In this document: piece by piece, positions 1-8,115 of the stretch
Layout: each line of letters starts with the position of its first letter
Numbering within the stretch: position 1 is the first letter of the stretch
Assembly (NCBI RefSeq): GCF_963675965.1
Contig: NZ_OY780935.1
Span: forward strand, 1,248,001 to 1,312,000
Reading direction: 5' to 3'
From: an uncultured Celeribacter sp.
GTDB taxonomy: Bacteria; Pseudomonadota; Alphaproteobacteria; Rhodobacterales; Rhodobacteraceae
Length of the DNA: 64,000 nt
Translations under genes and position numbers: made by a program
The notes under the pieces: model-generated
What the model saw: only the letters and a program-made list of their open reading frames with translations
Database searches by the model: none
Told to the model about the DNA's origin: nothing

Positions 1-209
1 AACGGATCGGCTTGCGGATTGCTGGTCTGCCAGCTCGACCGGGTGCCGAACAGAAGCGGGTCGGTCGACAGCCGCTCGGTGTTGTCGGTCGAGAGCCGGA
101 TCACCTCGTCGGTCTCGGGGTGGGTGATTTTCATCAGCACCACCCAGATCTCCGAGTCGGCTTCCGCATCGATCGCCATGCGCGCATTGAGAGAGACACG
201 ACGGCTCAT
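1..209 (-). CDS. phage tail protein, DUF1833-like, C-terminus outside window
   Basis: The ATG at 209-207 overlaps the stop of the upstream gene (ATGA), and the frame stays open to the window edge (69 residues). The visible N-terminus contains WVVLMKITHPETDEVIRLSTD, resembling the start of DUF1833 proteins (a statement about support from the substrate, then a nicked beta strand with an 'ITHP' core) found next to tape-measure and tail-tip genes of lambda-like and Mu-like siphophages. It lies where distal tail proteins are expected, downstream of the tape measure and the 142-aa tail gene. Function is unproven; probably a baseplate or tail-tip component. Confidence 0.7.
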   Translation of the reverse strand, partial: MSRRVSLNARMAIDAEADSEIWVVLMKITHPETDEVIRLSTDNTERLSTDPLLFGTRSSWQTSNPQADP

Positions 210-634
210 GACGGCACCACAATCACAGTGAAGGACATGCGAAACTCGACCTGACCCTCGATGGTCTCGACCGGCAGATCATCACCCCACGCGCACAGCC
301 ACTGAGCTACGAGCAACAGCGGCGCGCCGTCGCCCGTCAGCAGTGGCACACCATCCGATGTCAGCAATGGCCAGCCGTCCGTTGTCGGGTCAGGCATCCA
401 GAAAAGATGCGAGCCGTCAGCACAGTCGATCGCAAAGAAGGTGTCAAAAATCGCCTTCTGGTTTCGGTCCAAAACGACAGACAGCGCCACGGTGTGAGCC
501 GCCTTCGAATAGGCCCGCCCGAAACTCGGCGCGCCCGCCTTGGGCGTGCGCTTGCGGCGCACATCCTGAGAGGTGCGCTGCCAGGTCTTACGCTCCGGGT
601 TGGGCAGGTCGGCGGGCCACGTCTGAATGCTCAT
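206..634 (-). CDS. phage tail protein of unknown function with PLL repeats (142 aa)
   Basis: I do not recognise a characterised family. The protein follows the tape measure gene with a 4-base ATGA overlap and overlaps the next tail gene the same way, so it is a translationally coupled tail or baseplate gene. The middle holds three 8-residue repeats of the form T-x-D-G-x-P-L-L, encoded by three 24-bp DNA units. The N-terminal half (FDTFFAIDCADGSHLFWMPDP) is rich in aromatic residues and beta-prone. The C-terminus (VEFRMSFTVIVVPS) looks like a beta strand. By position it is likely a distal tail or minor tail protein. Confidence 0.75.
   Translation of the reverse strand: MSIQTWPADLPNPERKTWQRTSQDVRRKRTPKAGAPSFGRAYSKAAHTVALSVVLDRNQKAIFDTFFAIDCADGSHLFWMPDPTTDGWPLLTSDGVPLLTGDGAPLLLVAQWLCAWGDDLPVETIEGQVEFRMSFTVIVVPS
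314..385. repeat. three tandem 24-bp repeats inside a tail gene
   Basis: Three consecutive 24-base units (314-337, 338-361, 362-385) each start with CA(A/G)CA and end with GT on the plus strand. On the coding (minus) strand each gives the octapeptide T-(T/S/G)-D-G-(W/V/A)-P-L-L. Third positions differ between units, so the repeat is old and kept under protein-level selection rather than a recent duplication. Confidence 0.85.
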
Positions 635-3600
635 AGCCGGCTCACCCCCCGACGCTTGACCCCGTAGCCAGATTGCAGCGATTGAGAGGCTTTTCCGCCA
701 CGCGCAGACAACCCGGTCGCGACAGCATCGGACATCACAAGCTTGTAGCTGCGCTGCCCTCGGGCGTCCGTTGATTCCTCGACCGTCGCGTCAACTTGAG
801 CGCTGGAGTTATTGGTGATCTGGATGATCGGCCGACTATCAAAAGAGGCATTGCTATTCGCCGCGCGTCCTTGGGTCAGGAACGGATAGCTCTGAGCCGT
901 TGCATAGCCGCCGGACGCATAACCACGCATCGTGCCGCGACGGATAGCCTCAAGGTTCTGCACACCGATCCGCGCCGTCGAGGCCGCGTCGAAGACATAC
1001 TCCTTCTCATGGACAAGACCGGCCACTTTGGTCGGATCGGACCCGCCCGTGTCCCCGCCGACCGCAAACCCCGGAAGCCCGAGCGCGCCCAGACCGATAT
1101 TGAACAGAGAACTCCAAATATCCCCGCCCCCGCCGACATTCTGGAGGGCTGTCGCCAATGTTTGCCCAAAGCTGTCGAAGCCACCGCCCAGCGTGCTGAG
1201 GTCCGTGCCCGTCGTCAGGATCGACTGGGAGAAGGCGTTGAGCGACTGCTCTGTCTGCAACAGCGTGGACGGCAGCGAGATCGCAAAGGCGTTTGGCATC
1301 CACGACTGAAGGTCTGCCGTGGTGCCATGCTGGTGAATGGCGCTGCCTGCGCCCAGAACCGGGCCGCTCAGGCTGTTGATCCAGCTCAGGTTTGAGGCAT
1401 CGGAATAGTTCGGGTTGGCATAGTTCAGATTGCCTCCGATACTCGACCGAGCACCGGCCGCGCGCTGCATGAGCCAGCTGTCAACCACCTCATCGATCCG
1501 AGAGGTGATGCGAGACATCGGAATGTCATCGACAGAAGACCGGCCCGATGCCCAGGCGACAGGCCCGTTCACATCGCTAAACTGCGACTTGGCATCCACA
1601 ACGCTGGCGACGGACCCACCCCATTTGCCGGACGCGACACGGTTGAGGATCGTATCGATAATGCCCGCAGCCTGTGCCTCCCCCGAACTCTGCACCCATT
1701 CTGTCGCGACGGTTTTCTTGAGGTCGATAATATCCTGTGCGGACAGCGCCAGTGTCGTGCCATCGAAACTGGTGACTGAGGGGGTCAGGATGGATGACGG
1801 GATGTCGGTACGATTGGCAGCAACAGCCCCCATCGCACCAAGCCCCAGATCGCCCATAGAACTGATCGTCACGCTACCCGCCGTGACCTGCATCATTCCC
1901 ACAGACTGCGCCGCCTCCCGCGCGGCCGAGGCCGGGTCGATCGTCACCTTGCCCGTCAGCCGGTCCCAGATGCCCTGCAACCCGCCGAGATCCGATAGGG
2001 TGCCGTAATCGGTGCCCAAGAGCGCGTTCTTAAGCGGGTTGTTGATCGCCAAATCCATGAACTGCTCCCGCAGCCCATCAAGCGCACCCGTGAAATCACC
2101 GTCGAGCAATGCGTCGAGTGCATCTTCCCCAGAGGACTGCACGCGCTCCCAAGCTTCACCGACGCGATCAACCTGACGCTCGAGATCGACCATCTGAGCG
2201 GCCTCTTCTCGGATCTGATCGGCGGCTTTTCCTGACAGGCCCAACTCACGGATTTTCTTCTCGGCCTCGAACAAGGCCAGCGTGCGCGACCGGATTGCCT
2301 CGGACTGACCAATAAGAGACAGCTCAAGACGAAGCTGTGCTGCGCTTTCCTGTTGCGTCTTCAAATAGTCCCGAAGTTTGGACGTGCGATCTGCCGTCTT
2401 GTCTGCAGCGGCCTGATCGGAATAGGCCTTGCGCATACTCTCAATCACGCCATTCAGCCGCGCCTTCTCTTCACCTTCGGCCGCCGCCGCCGCCGCCACG
2501 AGCGGGCGCAGGGTCAGCTCCTCCTGAAGCAAGCGGTTCACGTCCTCGGACTTGATGATACCGGTTGCGACCTGCGCATCGAGGCGTGCCCGGATTTCGA
2601 CCTCTGCCTGCATGTCAGACACCTGCGACTGAGCTGTCAGGATTGTCTGCTCAATGATTTTCTGACGGGCGCGGGAAGCCTCCGCTTCAAGCTCTGCCGC
2701 ACTGATTTCCTGATCGGCAAGCTGAAGGCGGGTGCGCCGCGCTTCGAGATCTGCCCGCAACACTGGATTACGCTCGGCTGCAATCTGAGCATCGAGACGG
2801 TCGAGTTCATTGAGACGCGCCTGCTTGTTGGTCAGGGCATCAAGAACGCGGGTCTTAGCTTCAAGCGCTTCGGTGATTTCGTCTTGCTGAAACTGATCGA
2901 GACCGGGCGCGCCGACACCGGCCTCAAGGGCCGCGATCTGGTTGCGCAGCTCCTCTTCACGGCGGGACGTGGCCGTGGCGCCAGAGCCTTCGGCGATGCC
3001 CAAAGCGAATTTGCCCTGACGCTCAGCCTCATCACGTCGAGCCTTTTCTTCAATCTCACGGCGCTCGCGTTCCGCACGTACTTGGAGGGCGTCACGTTCT
3101 GCCATGGCTCTAAGGCCATCCTCAACACGCAAAGGATTTGAAGAGTTCAGCTTCTGGTCAATTACGTCTGGCTGAAGCCAAGGGTATTGCAGCATTTCCT
3201 CTGCTGTAGGTTCCTTCTGCTTTCCTCCAAACATTCCATCAATCGACTGGCCCCAAGTGTCCCCAATATCCCCAAGAACATTCCCAACCTTCTCTCGTGC
3301 GCGCTGAAACCCAGTGAGAGCCTTCTCCGCATCGGCCAGCTTGTCCGGCAGCGCATCGAGAAGGGCAGCCTGCGCATCACCTTCACGGTTCTGTGCCGCC
3401 AGGGTCTGCGCATACCGCATCGTCGCCGCATCGATCAGACCGTATTTGCGATAGAGCGTGTCCGCGCCCTTGGCGGGGTCGGAGAACATCTCCGCCATGA
3501 TGCCGCCAATGGCATCCATCTCGACGCCAAGGGTGGCTGCGAAGTCTTTCGACATGCCGATCATGTCATCATAGTGATCCGCGCCGATCTTGGCGGTGCG

Positions 3601-4518
3601 CAGGAACTGTGCCTCCATCGAGCGGGCAGCTTTCGTCGAGATCCCGGCAGCAACGGCCCCGGCACGGGCCTGCGCTTCAAGCTGACTGGTGGAGGAGGCA
3701 AGGCCACGCCCCAGGCCGTCATAGGCGGTTTCCACCTCTTTGATCGACTTCAGATAGGCGTTCCACGAACTGACACCTGCGACAACGACCGCCCCCAGAC
3801 CCAGCATCCCCACGCGCAGCGGTGTGATCACCTGACGCAGCGCCCGCATCGTGTTGCCGATCCCGCCATAGATGTCGATCACCTGCGGACCTTGCTGCAA
3901 CAGGATCTGCATCGGCGGCATCCCAAGCGCGAAACTCTGGAACGTGTCCGATACCTGGTAGGACAGCATGCGCTGCTCATAGGCTTGCAGTTTCACGGTG
4001 CGGTTCATGCCGGTGAGGGCCGCATCCGTCCGTTTTATGCTTTCCAGAGAGGCCTCATAGGAGCCACGCACACGGGCCTGTGCCATGGCGACCTCATCGG
4101 AGGTCAGGGCACCCGTTTTCTCGGCGGATTTGATCTCATCGAGCTGCGCCTGATACTGCTGCTGTGCAGCAAAAGTCGGGTTGTACCGGGCTTTGATCCG
4201 GTCGCGTTCAGCCTGCGGCAGAACCGGCGTCTGGGAGGGGGATGCCCCCGATCCGCCACCAACACCCGTGCCCGCCCGGTGCGCCTCTTCGCGGGCGCGT
4301 TTTTCAGCATCCGCGAGGCGCTTGGCCTCCTCGGCCGCCCGGCGCTTGGCATCGGCGTTTTTCGTCGTGGCGGTGGTGTTCTGGTCCGTGGTTTTCGTGC
4401 CGGATTGTGTCTCCGAATTGACGCCGGCCACGGCCTTTTGCACGTCCTGTGCGGCGGCCTTGGCACCGGCGCTGTTGCCTCGGAACACCAGCTCGACAAG
4501 AAACTGCTTCACGCTCAT
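631..4518 (-). CDS. tail length tape measure protein with embedded SleB-like hydrolase domain
   Basis: At 1295 residues it sets tail length and is usually threaded through the tail tube. The first 180 residues are charged and helical. Around residues 185-300 is a TMP_2-type region (SYQVSDTFQSFALGMPP..., then a hydrophobic segment). Residues 480-800 are long coiled coil. Near residues 930-1075 a stretch with TEW...SGEAQAAGIIDTILNRV and SVVDAKSQFSD resembles SleB/Hydrolase_2 cell-wall hydrolases, which would help the phage cross peptidoglycan. The C-terminus has the usual tape-measure tail motif (GLVHEKEYVFDAAS) and a glycine-rich end. It lies directly downstream of the G/GT chaperone genes, which escort tape-measure proteins. 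The start overlaps the upstream stop. Confidence 0.93.
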   Translation of the reverse strand: MSVKQFLVELVFRGNSAGAKAAAQDVQKAVAGVNSETQSGTKTTDQNTTATTKNADAKRRAAEEAKRLADAEKRAREEAHRAGTGVGGGSGASPSQTPVLPQAERDRIKARYNPTFAAQQQYQAQLDEIKSAEKTGALTSDEVAMAQARVRGSYEASLESIKRTDAALTGMNRTVKLQAYEQRMLSYQVSDTFQSFALGMPPMQILLQQGPQVIDIYGGIGNTMRALRQVITPLRVGMLGLGAVVVAGVSSWNAYLKSIKEVETAYDGLGRGLASSTSQLEAQARAGAVAAGISTKAARSMEAQFLRTAKIGADHYDDMIGMSKDFAATLGVEMDAIGGIMAEMFSDPAKGADTLYRKYGLIDAATMRYAQTLAAQNREGDAQAALLDALPDKLADAEKALTGFQRAREKVGNVLGDIGDTWGQSIDGMFGGKQKEPTAEEMLQYPWLQPDVIDQKLNSSNPLRVEDGLRAMAERDALQVRAERERREIEEKARRDEAERQGKFALGIAEGSGATATSRREEELRNQIAALEAGVGAPGLDQFQQDEITEALEAKTRVLDALTNKQARLNELDRLDAQIAAERNPVLRADLEARRTRLQLADQEISAAELEAEASRARQKIIEQTILTAQSQVSDMQAEVEIRARLDAQVATGIIKSEDVNRLLQEELTLRPLVAAAAAAEGEEKARLNGVIESMRKAYSDQAAADKTADRTSKLRDYLKTQQESAAQLRLELSLIGQSEAIRSRTLALFEAEKKIRELGLSGKAADQIREEAAQMVDLERQVDRVGEAWERVQSSGEDALDALLDGDFTGALDGLREQFMDLAINNPLKNALLGTDYGTLSDLGGLQGIWDRLTGKVTIDPASAAREAAQSVGMMQVTAGSVTISSMGDLGLGAMGAVAANRTDIPSSILTPSVTSFDGTTLALSAQDIIDLKKTVATEWVQSSGEAQAAGIIDTILNRVASGKWGGSVASVVDAKSQFSDVNGPVAWASGRSSVDDIPMSRITSRIDEVVDSWLMQRAAGARSSIGGNLNYANPNYSDASNLSWINSLSGPVLGAGSAIHQHGTTADLQSWMPNAFAISLPSTLLQTEQSLNAFSQSILTTGTDLSTLGGGFDSFGQTLATALQNVGGGGDIWSSLFNIGLGALGLPGFAVGGDTGGSDPTKVAGLVHEKEYVFDAASTARIGVQNLEAIRRGTMRGYASGGYATAQSYPFLTQGRAANSNASFDSRPIIQITNNSSAQVDATVEESTDARGQRSYKLVMSDAVATGLSARGGKASQSLQSGYGVKRRGVSRL

Positions 4519-4916
4519 GACGTCACCCCTGCGAAGGCATCGAGCGCCGCAGCTTCCATCACCAGAAGATCACGCCAGACCTGATCGCTGTCGATTTCGG
4601 GATGTGCCTTTTCGAGACGACGCAAGACAACCTCGACCGCCTCATAGATGAGGCCCAGCCATGTCACGACCTTCTCCTGACCACGCGATACCTCGACCGC
4701 CCGCCATTGGGTATGGCAGTCGAGAAAGGTGCAAACAGAAGGCCAGTTGATCAGCATGACCCGGAAGTCCTCGGCGGCGGTTTCGGTGATCATGGGCGCG
4801 AAATCAGCGCCCATGTTTTTGAACTGCGCGGCCACCTCCTCATCGAGGGTGACCGGCTCCTGGTCATCGACCCGGCCGAGGCGCTGAAACGCCCAAGCTC
4901 GGGCCGCTGCCCTCAG
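4515..4916 (-). CDS. T-like extension of tail assembly chaperone, reached by -1 frameshift (DUF1799-like)
   Basis: This frame is open from the slippery site to the stop at 4515 and adds 133 residues to the 124-residue upstream chaperone, giving a 257-aa fusion like lambda gpGT. The continuation begins LRAAARAWAFQRLGRVDDQE and carries a DUF1799-like body (WRDLLVMEAAALDAFAG at the end). A GTG at 4835 could give a 106-aa independent product, but it has no clear ribosome site; frameshifting is the better explanation. It overlaps the tape measure start by 4 bases. Confidence 0.8.
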   Translation of the reverse strand: MRAAARAWAFQRLGRVDDQEPVTLDEEVAAQFKNMGADFAPMITETAAEDFRVMLINWPSVCTFLDCHTQWRAVEVSRGQEKVVTWLGLIYEAVEVVLRRLEKAHPEIDSDQVWRDLLVMEAAALDAFAGVTS

Positions 4917-5287
4917 TTTCCCAGGCGGGCTTCCTCGCCAGAGAGGCTTTCGGAAATTGCCCTGTAGACGCCCGTGCGGAACCAGGCATTCTTCAACTCA
5001 TTCATGAGCGCCGCCTTTGAGAAGACCGCTTCGCCGCCCTTGCCATCGTCGATGCCTTTCCAGCCGACAATGCGGCCGGCGAGGTTCTCACGTTCAATTT
5101 CGACCTGTTTGCGCAGCGTCTGCGCCGCATTCATCGCCTCTTGCTCAGCCATGAGCTGGTCCTGGTCGCGGAACTCGAACTCCGCCTCGAAAGTCATTTC
5201 GATCAGCTTGCCGGCGCATTCCGGATCTGGGCGCTTTACCGTGACGGGCCACCAGTAGGTCGATGTGTCGGCGAGAACGTATTTCAT
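4913..5287 (-). CDS. tail assembly chaperone, G-like (124 aa)
   Basis: It sits between the tail tube region and the tape measure, the fixed position of tail chaperones. The sequence starts MKYVLADTSTYWWPVTVKRP, is followed by a charged helical middle (QDQLMAEQEAMNAAQTLRKQ), and ends RLGN at a TGA immediately after a slippery heptamer. In lambda-like siphophages the short product and the frameshifted fusion coat the tape measure and recruit tube subunits. Upstream there is a reasonable Shine-Dalgarno (AGGAGAC). Assigned by position and the frameshift signal rather than by strong sequence identity. Confidence 0.8.
   Translation of the reverse strand: MKYVLADTSTYWWPVTVKRPDPECAGKLIEMTFEAEFEFRDQDQLMAEQEAMNAAQTLRKQVEIERENLAGRIVGWKGIDDGKGGEAVFSKAALMNELKNAWFRTGVYRAISESLSGEEARLGN
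4916..4922 (-). other. programmed -1 ribosomal frameshift site (G GGA AAC)
   Basis: On the coding strand the last codons of the chaperone read CTG GGA AAC TGA. The heptamer G-GGA-AAC fits the X-XXY-YYZ rule and differs only in the last base from lambda's G-GGA-AAG in the equivalent gene. Slipping by -1 moves the ribosome from the stop at 4913-4915 into the downstream open frame. Confidence 0.85.
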
Positions 5288-5344
5288 GAGGGTCTCCTGT
5301 TATGTTGAAGGGCAGCTTTCCTGACATGCCGAGGTCACAGCGTC

Positions 5345-5360
5345 GGGGCGCGAACGCCCC
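5345..5360. other. small GC hairpin between tail tube and chaperone genes
   Basis: GGGGCG (5345-5350), loop CGAA, CGCCCC (5355-5360) form a six-pair tetraloop hairpin in the 87-base gap between the chaperone start and the stop of the 122-aa gene. No T-run follows on either strand, so it is not a typical terminator. It may protect or process late mRNA. Confidence 0.45.
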
Positions 5361-5374
5361 TCTCCGGGGTGTAT

Positions 5375-5743
5375 TCAGGGGGTGAGGCGGTAACCTGCCT
5401 CTCGAGCCAATCGGCGGATCAGTGTTTCGGCCCGACGCAGTGGCCGATAATCGGCCTCTTCACCGTCAGCATCAGAAACGGCAGAGACGAGATCGATTTC
5501 ACCTTCGATCCAGTCAAGCGTCTCGGTGATGTCGACATCGGCAAACTTGACCGGCTCCGGCTCAGACATCGGCGCGCGGCCTTTTTGCCAGGGCGAGCGC
5601 CCGTCAGCCCGACGATGCCGCCAATGGTTCACAGCACCCGCATCGATCTCTTCCTCGAAGCCGATGGCCACGGGGAATTTCAGCGGATACCAGTTCGCCA
5701 ACGGCGGACTGTAATCGTCGGGATGCGAGCGCGTGTGATCCAT
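5375..5743 (-). CDS. phage protein of unknown function (122 aa)
   Basis: It lies between the tail tube gene and the chaperone, 12 bases after the tube gene's stop. The N-terminal half has a WYPLKFPVAIGFEEEIDAG segment and a basic RRADGRSPWQ stretch; the C-terminal half is acidic then helical (RRAETLIRRLAREAGYRLTP). Small proteins of unclear role commonly occupy this slot in RcapMu-like tail modules. It is probably translated, because the reading frame is tightly packed, but I cannot assign a role. Confidence 0.7.
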   Translation of the reverse strand: MDHTRSHPDDYSPPLANWYPLKFPVAIGFEEEIDAGAVNHWRHRRADGRSPWQKGRAPMSEPEPVKFADVDITETLDWIEGEIDLVSAVSDADGEEADYRPLRRAETLIRRLAREAGYRLTP

Positions 5744-5755
5744 CCTCCTCAGACC

Positions 5756-6682
5756 TCAGCGCACTGTGATCTTCAGTTCGTCCATGCCATCGACAGGACA
5801 GAACGACAGCGGGATGGAATAGTTCACGATACCGTCGGTCTGGCCTTGGGTAGGACGCCCGAGTTCCACGGCAGGGGCCGTAATTTCGACGATGTTGCCC
5901 TCCGCCGTGCCATGGATCAACGACAGGCCTCCACGGGTCCGATCCCGGACCTTACCGAACCAGTCGATGTCCGTGACATGACGCGCCTCGACGACCGCCG
6001 TGCCCGTTGTCGAACGATCCGTGATCATGATCTTCTCATCGCCGATGAGGAAACGCGGTGTGAGCGTATTGCCAAGGTCGATCGACAGACTTTCGGCGAC
6101 AGATGCCCAGCCATGCAGGGTCATCCGCGTGTTGGCCTTCGAGACTTTCAGCGGCGTGGTCCAGCCATCCAGCGTCACAGACGGCAAGGCGGCATCAGTG
6201 ATCGTGCCGAGCATGCCCATGATCGTGATGCGGAACTTCGGGATCGAACGGGGCGCAATCGTCATGGAGACGTTCGCTTGGTTGCCGAGAAATATGTGCC
6301 GGACGCCGTCACTGTTGAAGTAAAGCGAGCCACTTTCCACGCCGTCTTCGATGATTTCATAGTCCACGCTGGTGGCGGCCGTCACGCTTTCAGACAGCCC
6401 ACAGATACGGAGGAGCGACCCATAAGCAGGCACGTCTCCAGCGGCACCAGCACCTGCGATTTCCACCTCGAATTCAATGCGGCCATATTCAGCGGCAAGG
6501 ATCGTGCCCTGATTGCCCATGTGCGGCAGGATCAGATCCCGGTTGATCTCCTCGGCCTCAATCGGGGTGAAGGTGATGTTGGTGGCGATGATGGCGTCAG
6601 CAGCCGTCGGGGCCGCATCAGTCATGTAGGTTGCCTCAATAGCATGAAGCATAGCGAGTTTGCGCCAGCGGCGTGCGGACAT
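5756..6682 (-). CDS. phage major tail tube protein
   Basis: 308 residues, predicted mainly beta, with repeated strand-turn patterns typical of tail tube subunits (for example GRIEFEVEIAGAGAAGDVPAYGSLLRICGL near residue 70-95, a segment seen in Mu-like siphophage tail tubes). It follows the gp36/gp37 head-completion genes and precedes the chaperones and tape measure. No sheath gene is found on either side, so the tail tube is likely the only tail shaft protein and the tail is non-contractile. The ATG at 6682 is 3 bases from the preceding stop. Confidence 0.82.
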   Translation of the reverse strand: MSARRWRKLAMLHAIEATYMTDAAPTAADAIIATNITFTPIEAEEINRDLILPHMGNQGTILAAEYGRIEFEVEIAGAGAAGDVPAYGSLLRICGLSESVTAATSVDYEIIEDGVESGSLYFNSDGVRHIFLGNQANVSMTIAPRSIPKFRITIMGMLGTITDAALPSVTLDGWTTPLKVSKANTRMTLHGWASVAESLSIDLGNTLTPRFLIGDEKIMITDRSTTGTAVVEARHVTDIDWFGKVRDRTRGGLSLIHGTAEGNIVEITAPAVELGRPTQGQTDGIVNYSIPLSFCPVDGMDELKITVR

Positions 6683-6684
6683 GA

Positions 6685-6876
6685 TCAGCTCTCCTTGTTG
6701 GCGGAGGTGTCAGCCTCGGCCGTTTCAGTGGTGGTGGTTTCGACCTGTGCGCCTGCCTCAGTCACCTCTTGGGCCTTCTGAGCCGCCAGAGCGCTCGGTG
6801 TGTTGGCGACATCGAGCGAAACGGCTCCGGTCTTCTTGTTGCGGGTGTAGCGCCCGCCGGTTGTCGGTTTTGTCAT
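6685..6876 (-). CDS. small phage protein (63 aa), lysine-rich start, acidic tail
   Basis: The N-terminal part (TTGGRYTRNKKTGAVSL) resembles short conserved proteins next to gp37 in Mu-like phages; the C-terminal half is low-complexity T/E/A. Its ATG overlaps the gp37 stop by 4 bases and its stop is adjacent to the tail tube start, so it is translationally coupled to both. No function is known to me. Confidence 0.7.
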   Translation of the reverse strand: MTKPTTGGRYTRNKKTGAVSLDVANTPSALAAQKAQEVTEAGAQVETTTTETAEADTSANKES

Positions 6877-7316
6877 GTGGCTTCTCCTGTCAGGAAACGG
6901 GTCGTTTTCCAGGTCTCGACGTAAATGCTGACACCCTTTGCGACGGGGCTGCTTTCGCCTGCGATCAGCTCACATTCGGATGTGCCTGAGGGCGGCTCCC
7001 AGCCAGCGAGTGCCTGTTCCAGATCGGTCTTGTAGGCATCGAACTGGAGGACGCGCTCCTCGCCCATCGATGCGCTGTAGTAGCGGATTACGAAACTCGC
7101 GACGAAACGCACCTCGACGTCCTGGCGAAAGCCGCCGGTAGAGAGGGCTTGCGGTGCGGCCCCTTCTTGCCAGGGCATAATGATCGCCGTGCCGCTTTCG
7201 ACCTGACCGGCCAACTCGGCCAACGCGTCGCGATCCTCGGCAATCTCGACGCCTGCCCAGCGGGGATCTGTCAGCTTTGCGAGCAAGCGGTCGCGGATCT
7301 CGGCCAGCATCACCAC
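6873..7316 (-). CDS. Mu gp37-like protein (DUF1834), probable tail terminator
   Basis: 147 residues. The order gp36 (DUF1320), gp37 (DUF1834), tail tube is standard for Mu-like phages. The sequence starts with helix AEIRDRLLAKLTDPRWAGVEIAEDRDAL and has a beta-rich C-terminal half ending with an RFLTGEAT tail, similar in layout to tail terminator proteins that cap the tail and join it to the head. It overlaps the gp36 stop by 7 bases. The role in capping is inferred from position. Confidence 0.8.
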   Translation of the reverse strand: MVMLAEIRDRLLAKLTDPRWAGVEIAEDRDALAELAGQVESGTAIIMPWQEGAAPQALSTGGFRQDVEVRFVASFVIRYYSASMGEERVLQFDAYKTDLEQALAGWEPPSGTSECELIAGESSPVAKGVSIYVETWKTTRFLTGEAT

Positions 7317-7732
7317 CCCCTCAATTTCTCAGGGGTGAAGACCCGCGGCGGATGCGCGGACATCACTGTCCCGGTCTGGCTCACAGGGGCGGTTTCACCC
7401 TCATCGACGGGCAAGACGATCAGGCCGCGCGCAACATCCTTCAGGGCTGCGATGGCGTCCTTGTAATCGGTCTCGACGTGATCCGGCGCGCCGTTGCGAT
7501 GCAGCACATAGCGGGCGATGGAAATTGCCCAGGTGTTGACCAGATCCGGGACGGAGACGAACGGCAGAGTGTATTTTGCGCCGACATAGCCATTGATCGT
7601 GTTATCCGCATCCGTGAGCGCCGCCTCGATCACATCCGGATCGGCTTCGCCATCACGGTCACGGTCGGCGATCTGCGTGATCTCCGTCTCGCCCGCGCGA
7701 TCGATCAGATCTGTGAGAGTGGCGTAGGTCAT
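7310..7732 (-). CDS. Mu gp36-like protein (DUF1320), head-tail connector
   Basis: 140 residues starting MTYATLTDLIDRAGETEITQIA, the classic DUF1320 opening, followed by DADNTINGYVGAKYTLPF and the helical ISIARYVLHRNG. DUF1320 corresponds to Mu gp36 and resembles HK97 gp6 adaptor proteins that sit beneath the portal. The gene is located between capsid genes and gp37. Its ATG is 3 bases from the stop of the preceding gene. Confidence 0.88.
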   Translation of the reverse strand: MTYATLTDLIDRAGETEITQIADRDRDGEADPDVIEAALTDADNTINGYVGAKYTLPFVSVPDLVNTWAISIARYVLHRNGAPDHVETDYKDAIAALKDVARGLIVLPVDEGETAPVSQTGTVMSAHPPRVFTPEKLRGW

Positions 7733-7735
7733 GGA

Positions 7736-8041
7736 TCAGCCCTCGGAAAAGAGCCGTTCGCGGAGCAGGTAGCCTTCGAAGGCCCAGATTTCCTCACGGG
7801 CGTTCTTGCGCGCAATATCTTCACCGATTTCACGGTCGAAGTTCTCGGCACTGGCAGCGGCGCTTTGTCCAGTCACGCAAAATCCGTTGCGCAGGGTCAG
7901 GCAGCACACCGTCAGCGTGGTGCCGGGGAAAACATGAAACTGCTCGGAGACGATGGCGGCGTCGATGTCCGCAGGCGTCAGGCGCGGTGCACTCAGGCCC
8001 TTACGCTGAATATCGCGCTCGATTTTGTCCTCGTGATCCAT
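7736..8041 (-). CDS. phage protein, N4 gp49 / Sf6 gp66 family
   Basis: 101 residues from the ATG at 8041, which has a GAGAGA ribosome site; the longer open frame upstream begins in proline-rich non-homologous sequence and is rejected. The core (TPADIDAAIVSEQFHVFPG, LTLRNGFCVTGQSAAAS, ENFDREIGEDIARKNAREEIW, FEGYLL) matches the phage gp49/gp66 family pattern. Its role is unknown. It is found in many tailed phages, usually between structural or accessory genes; here it is between the capsid module and gp36. Confidence 0.85.
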   Translation of the reverse strand: MDHEDKIERDIQRKGLSAPRLTPADIDAAIVSEQFHVFPGTTLTVCCLTLRNGFCVTGQSAAASAENFDREIGEDIARKNAREEIWAFEGYLLRERLFSEG

Positions 8042-8115
8042 CGTGTCTCTCTCAAAATTCGGTTGAAAGTGCCGGGGGCGAGATGTCCCGCCCCCGGCGG
8101 GGCGCATGGCTGTTG

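Noticed and set aside
3187..4584. Long plus-strand open frame (465 codons) over the tape measure gene
   Set aside because: It mirrors the minus-strand tape measure; composition is low-complexity and has no ribosome site or family motif.
5369..6781. Plus-strand open frame of 470 codons
   Set aside because: Antisense shadow of the tail tube gene in high-GC DNA.
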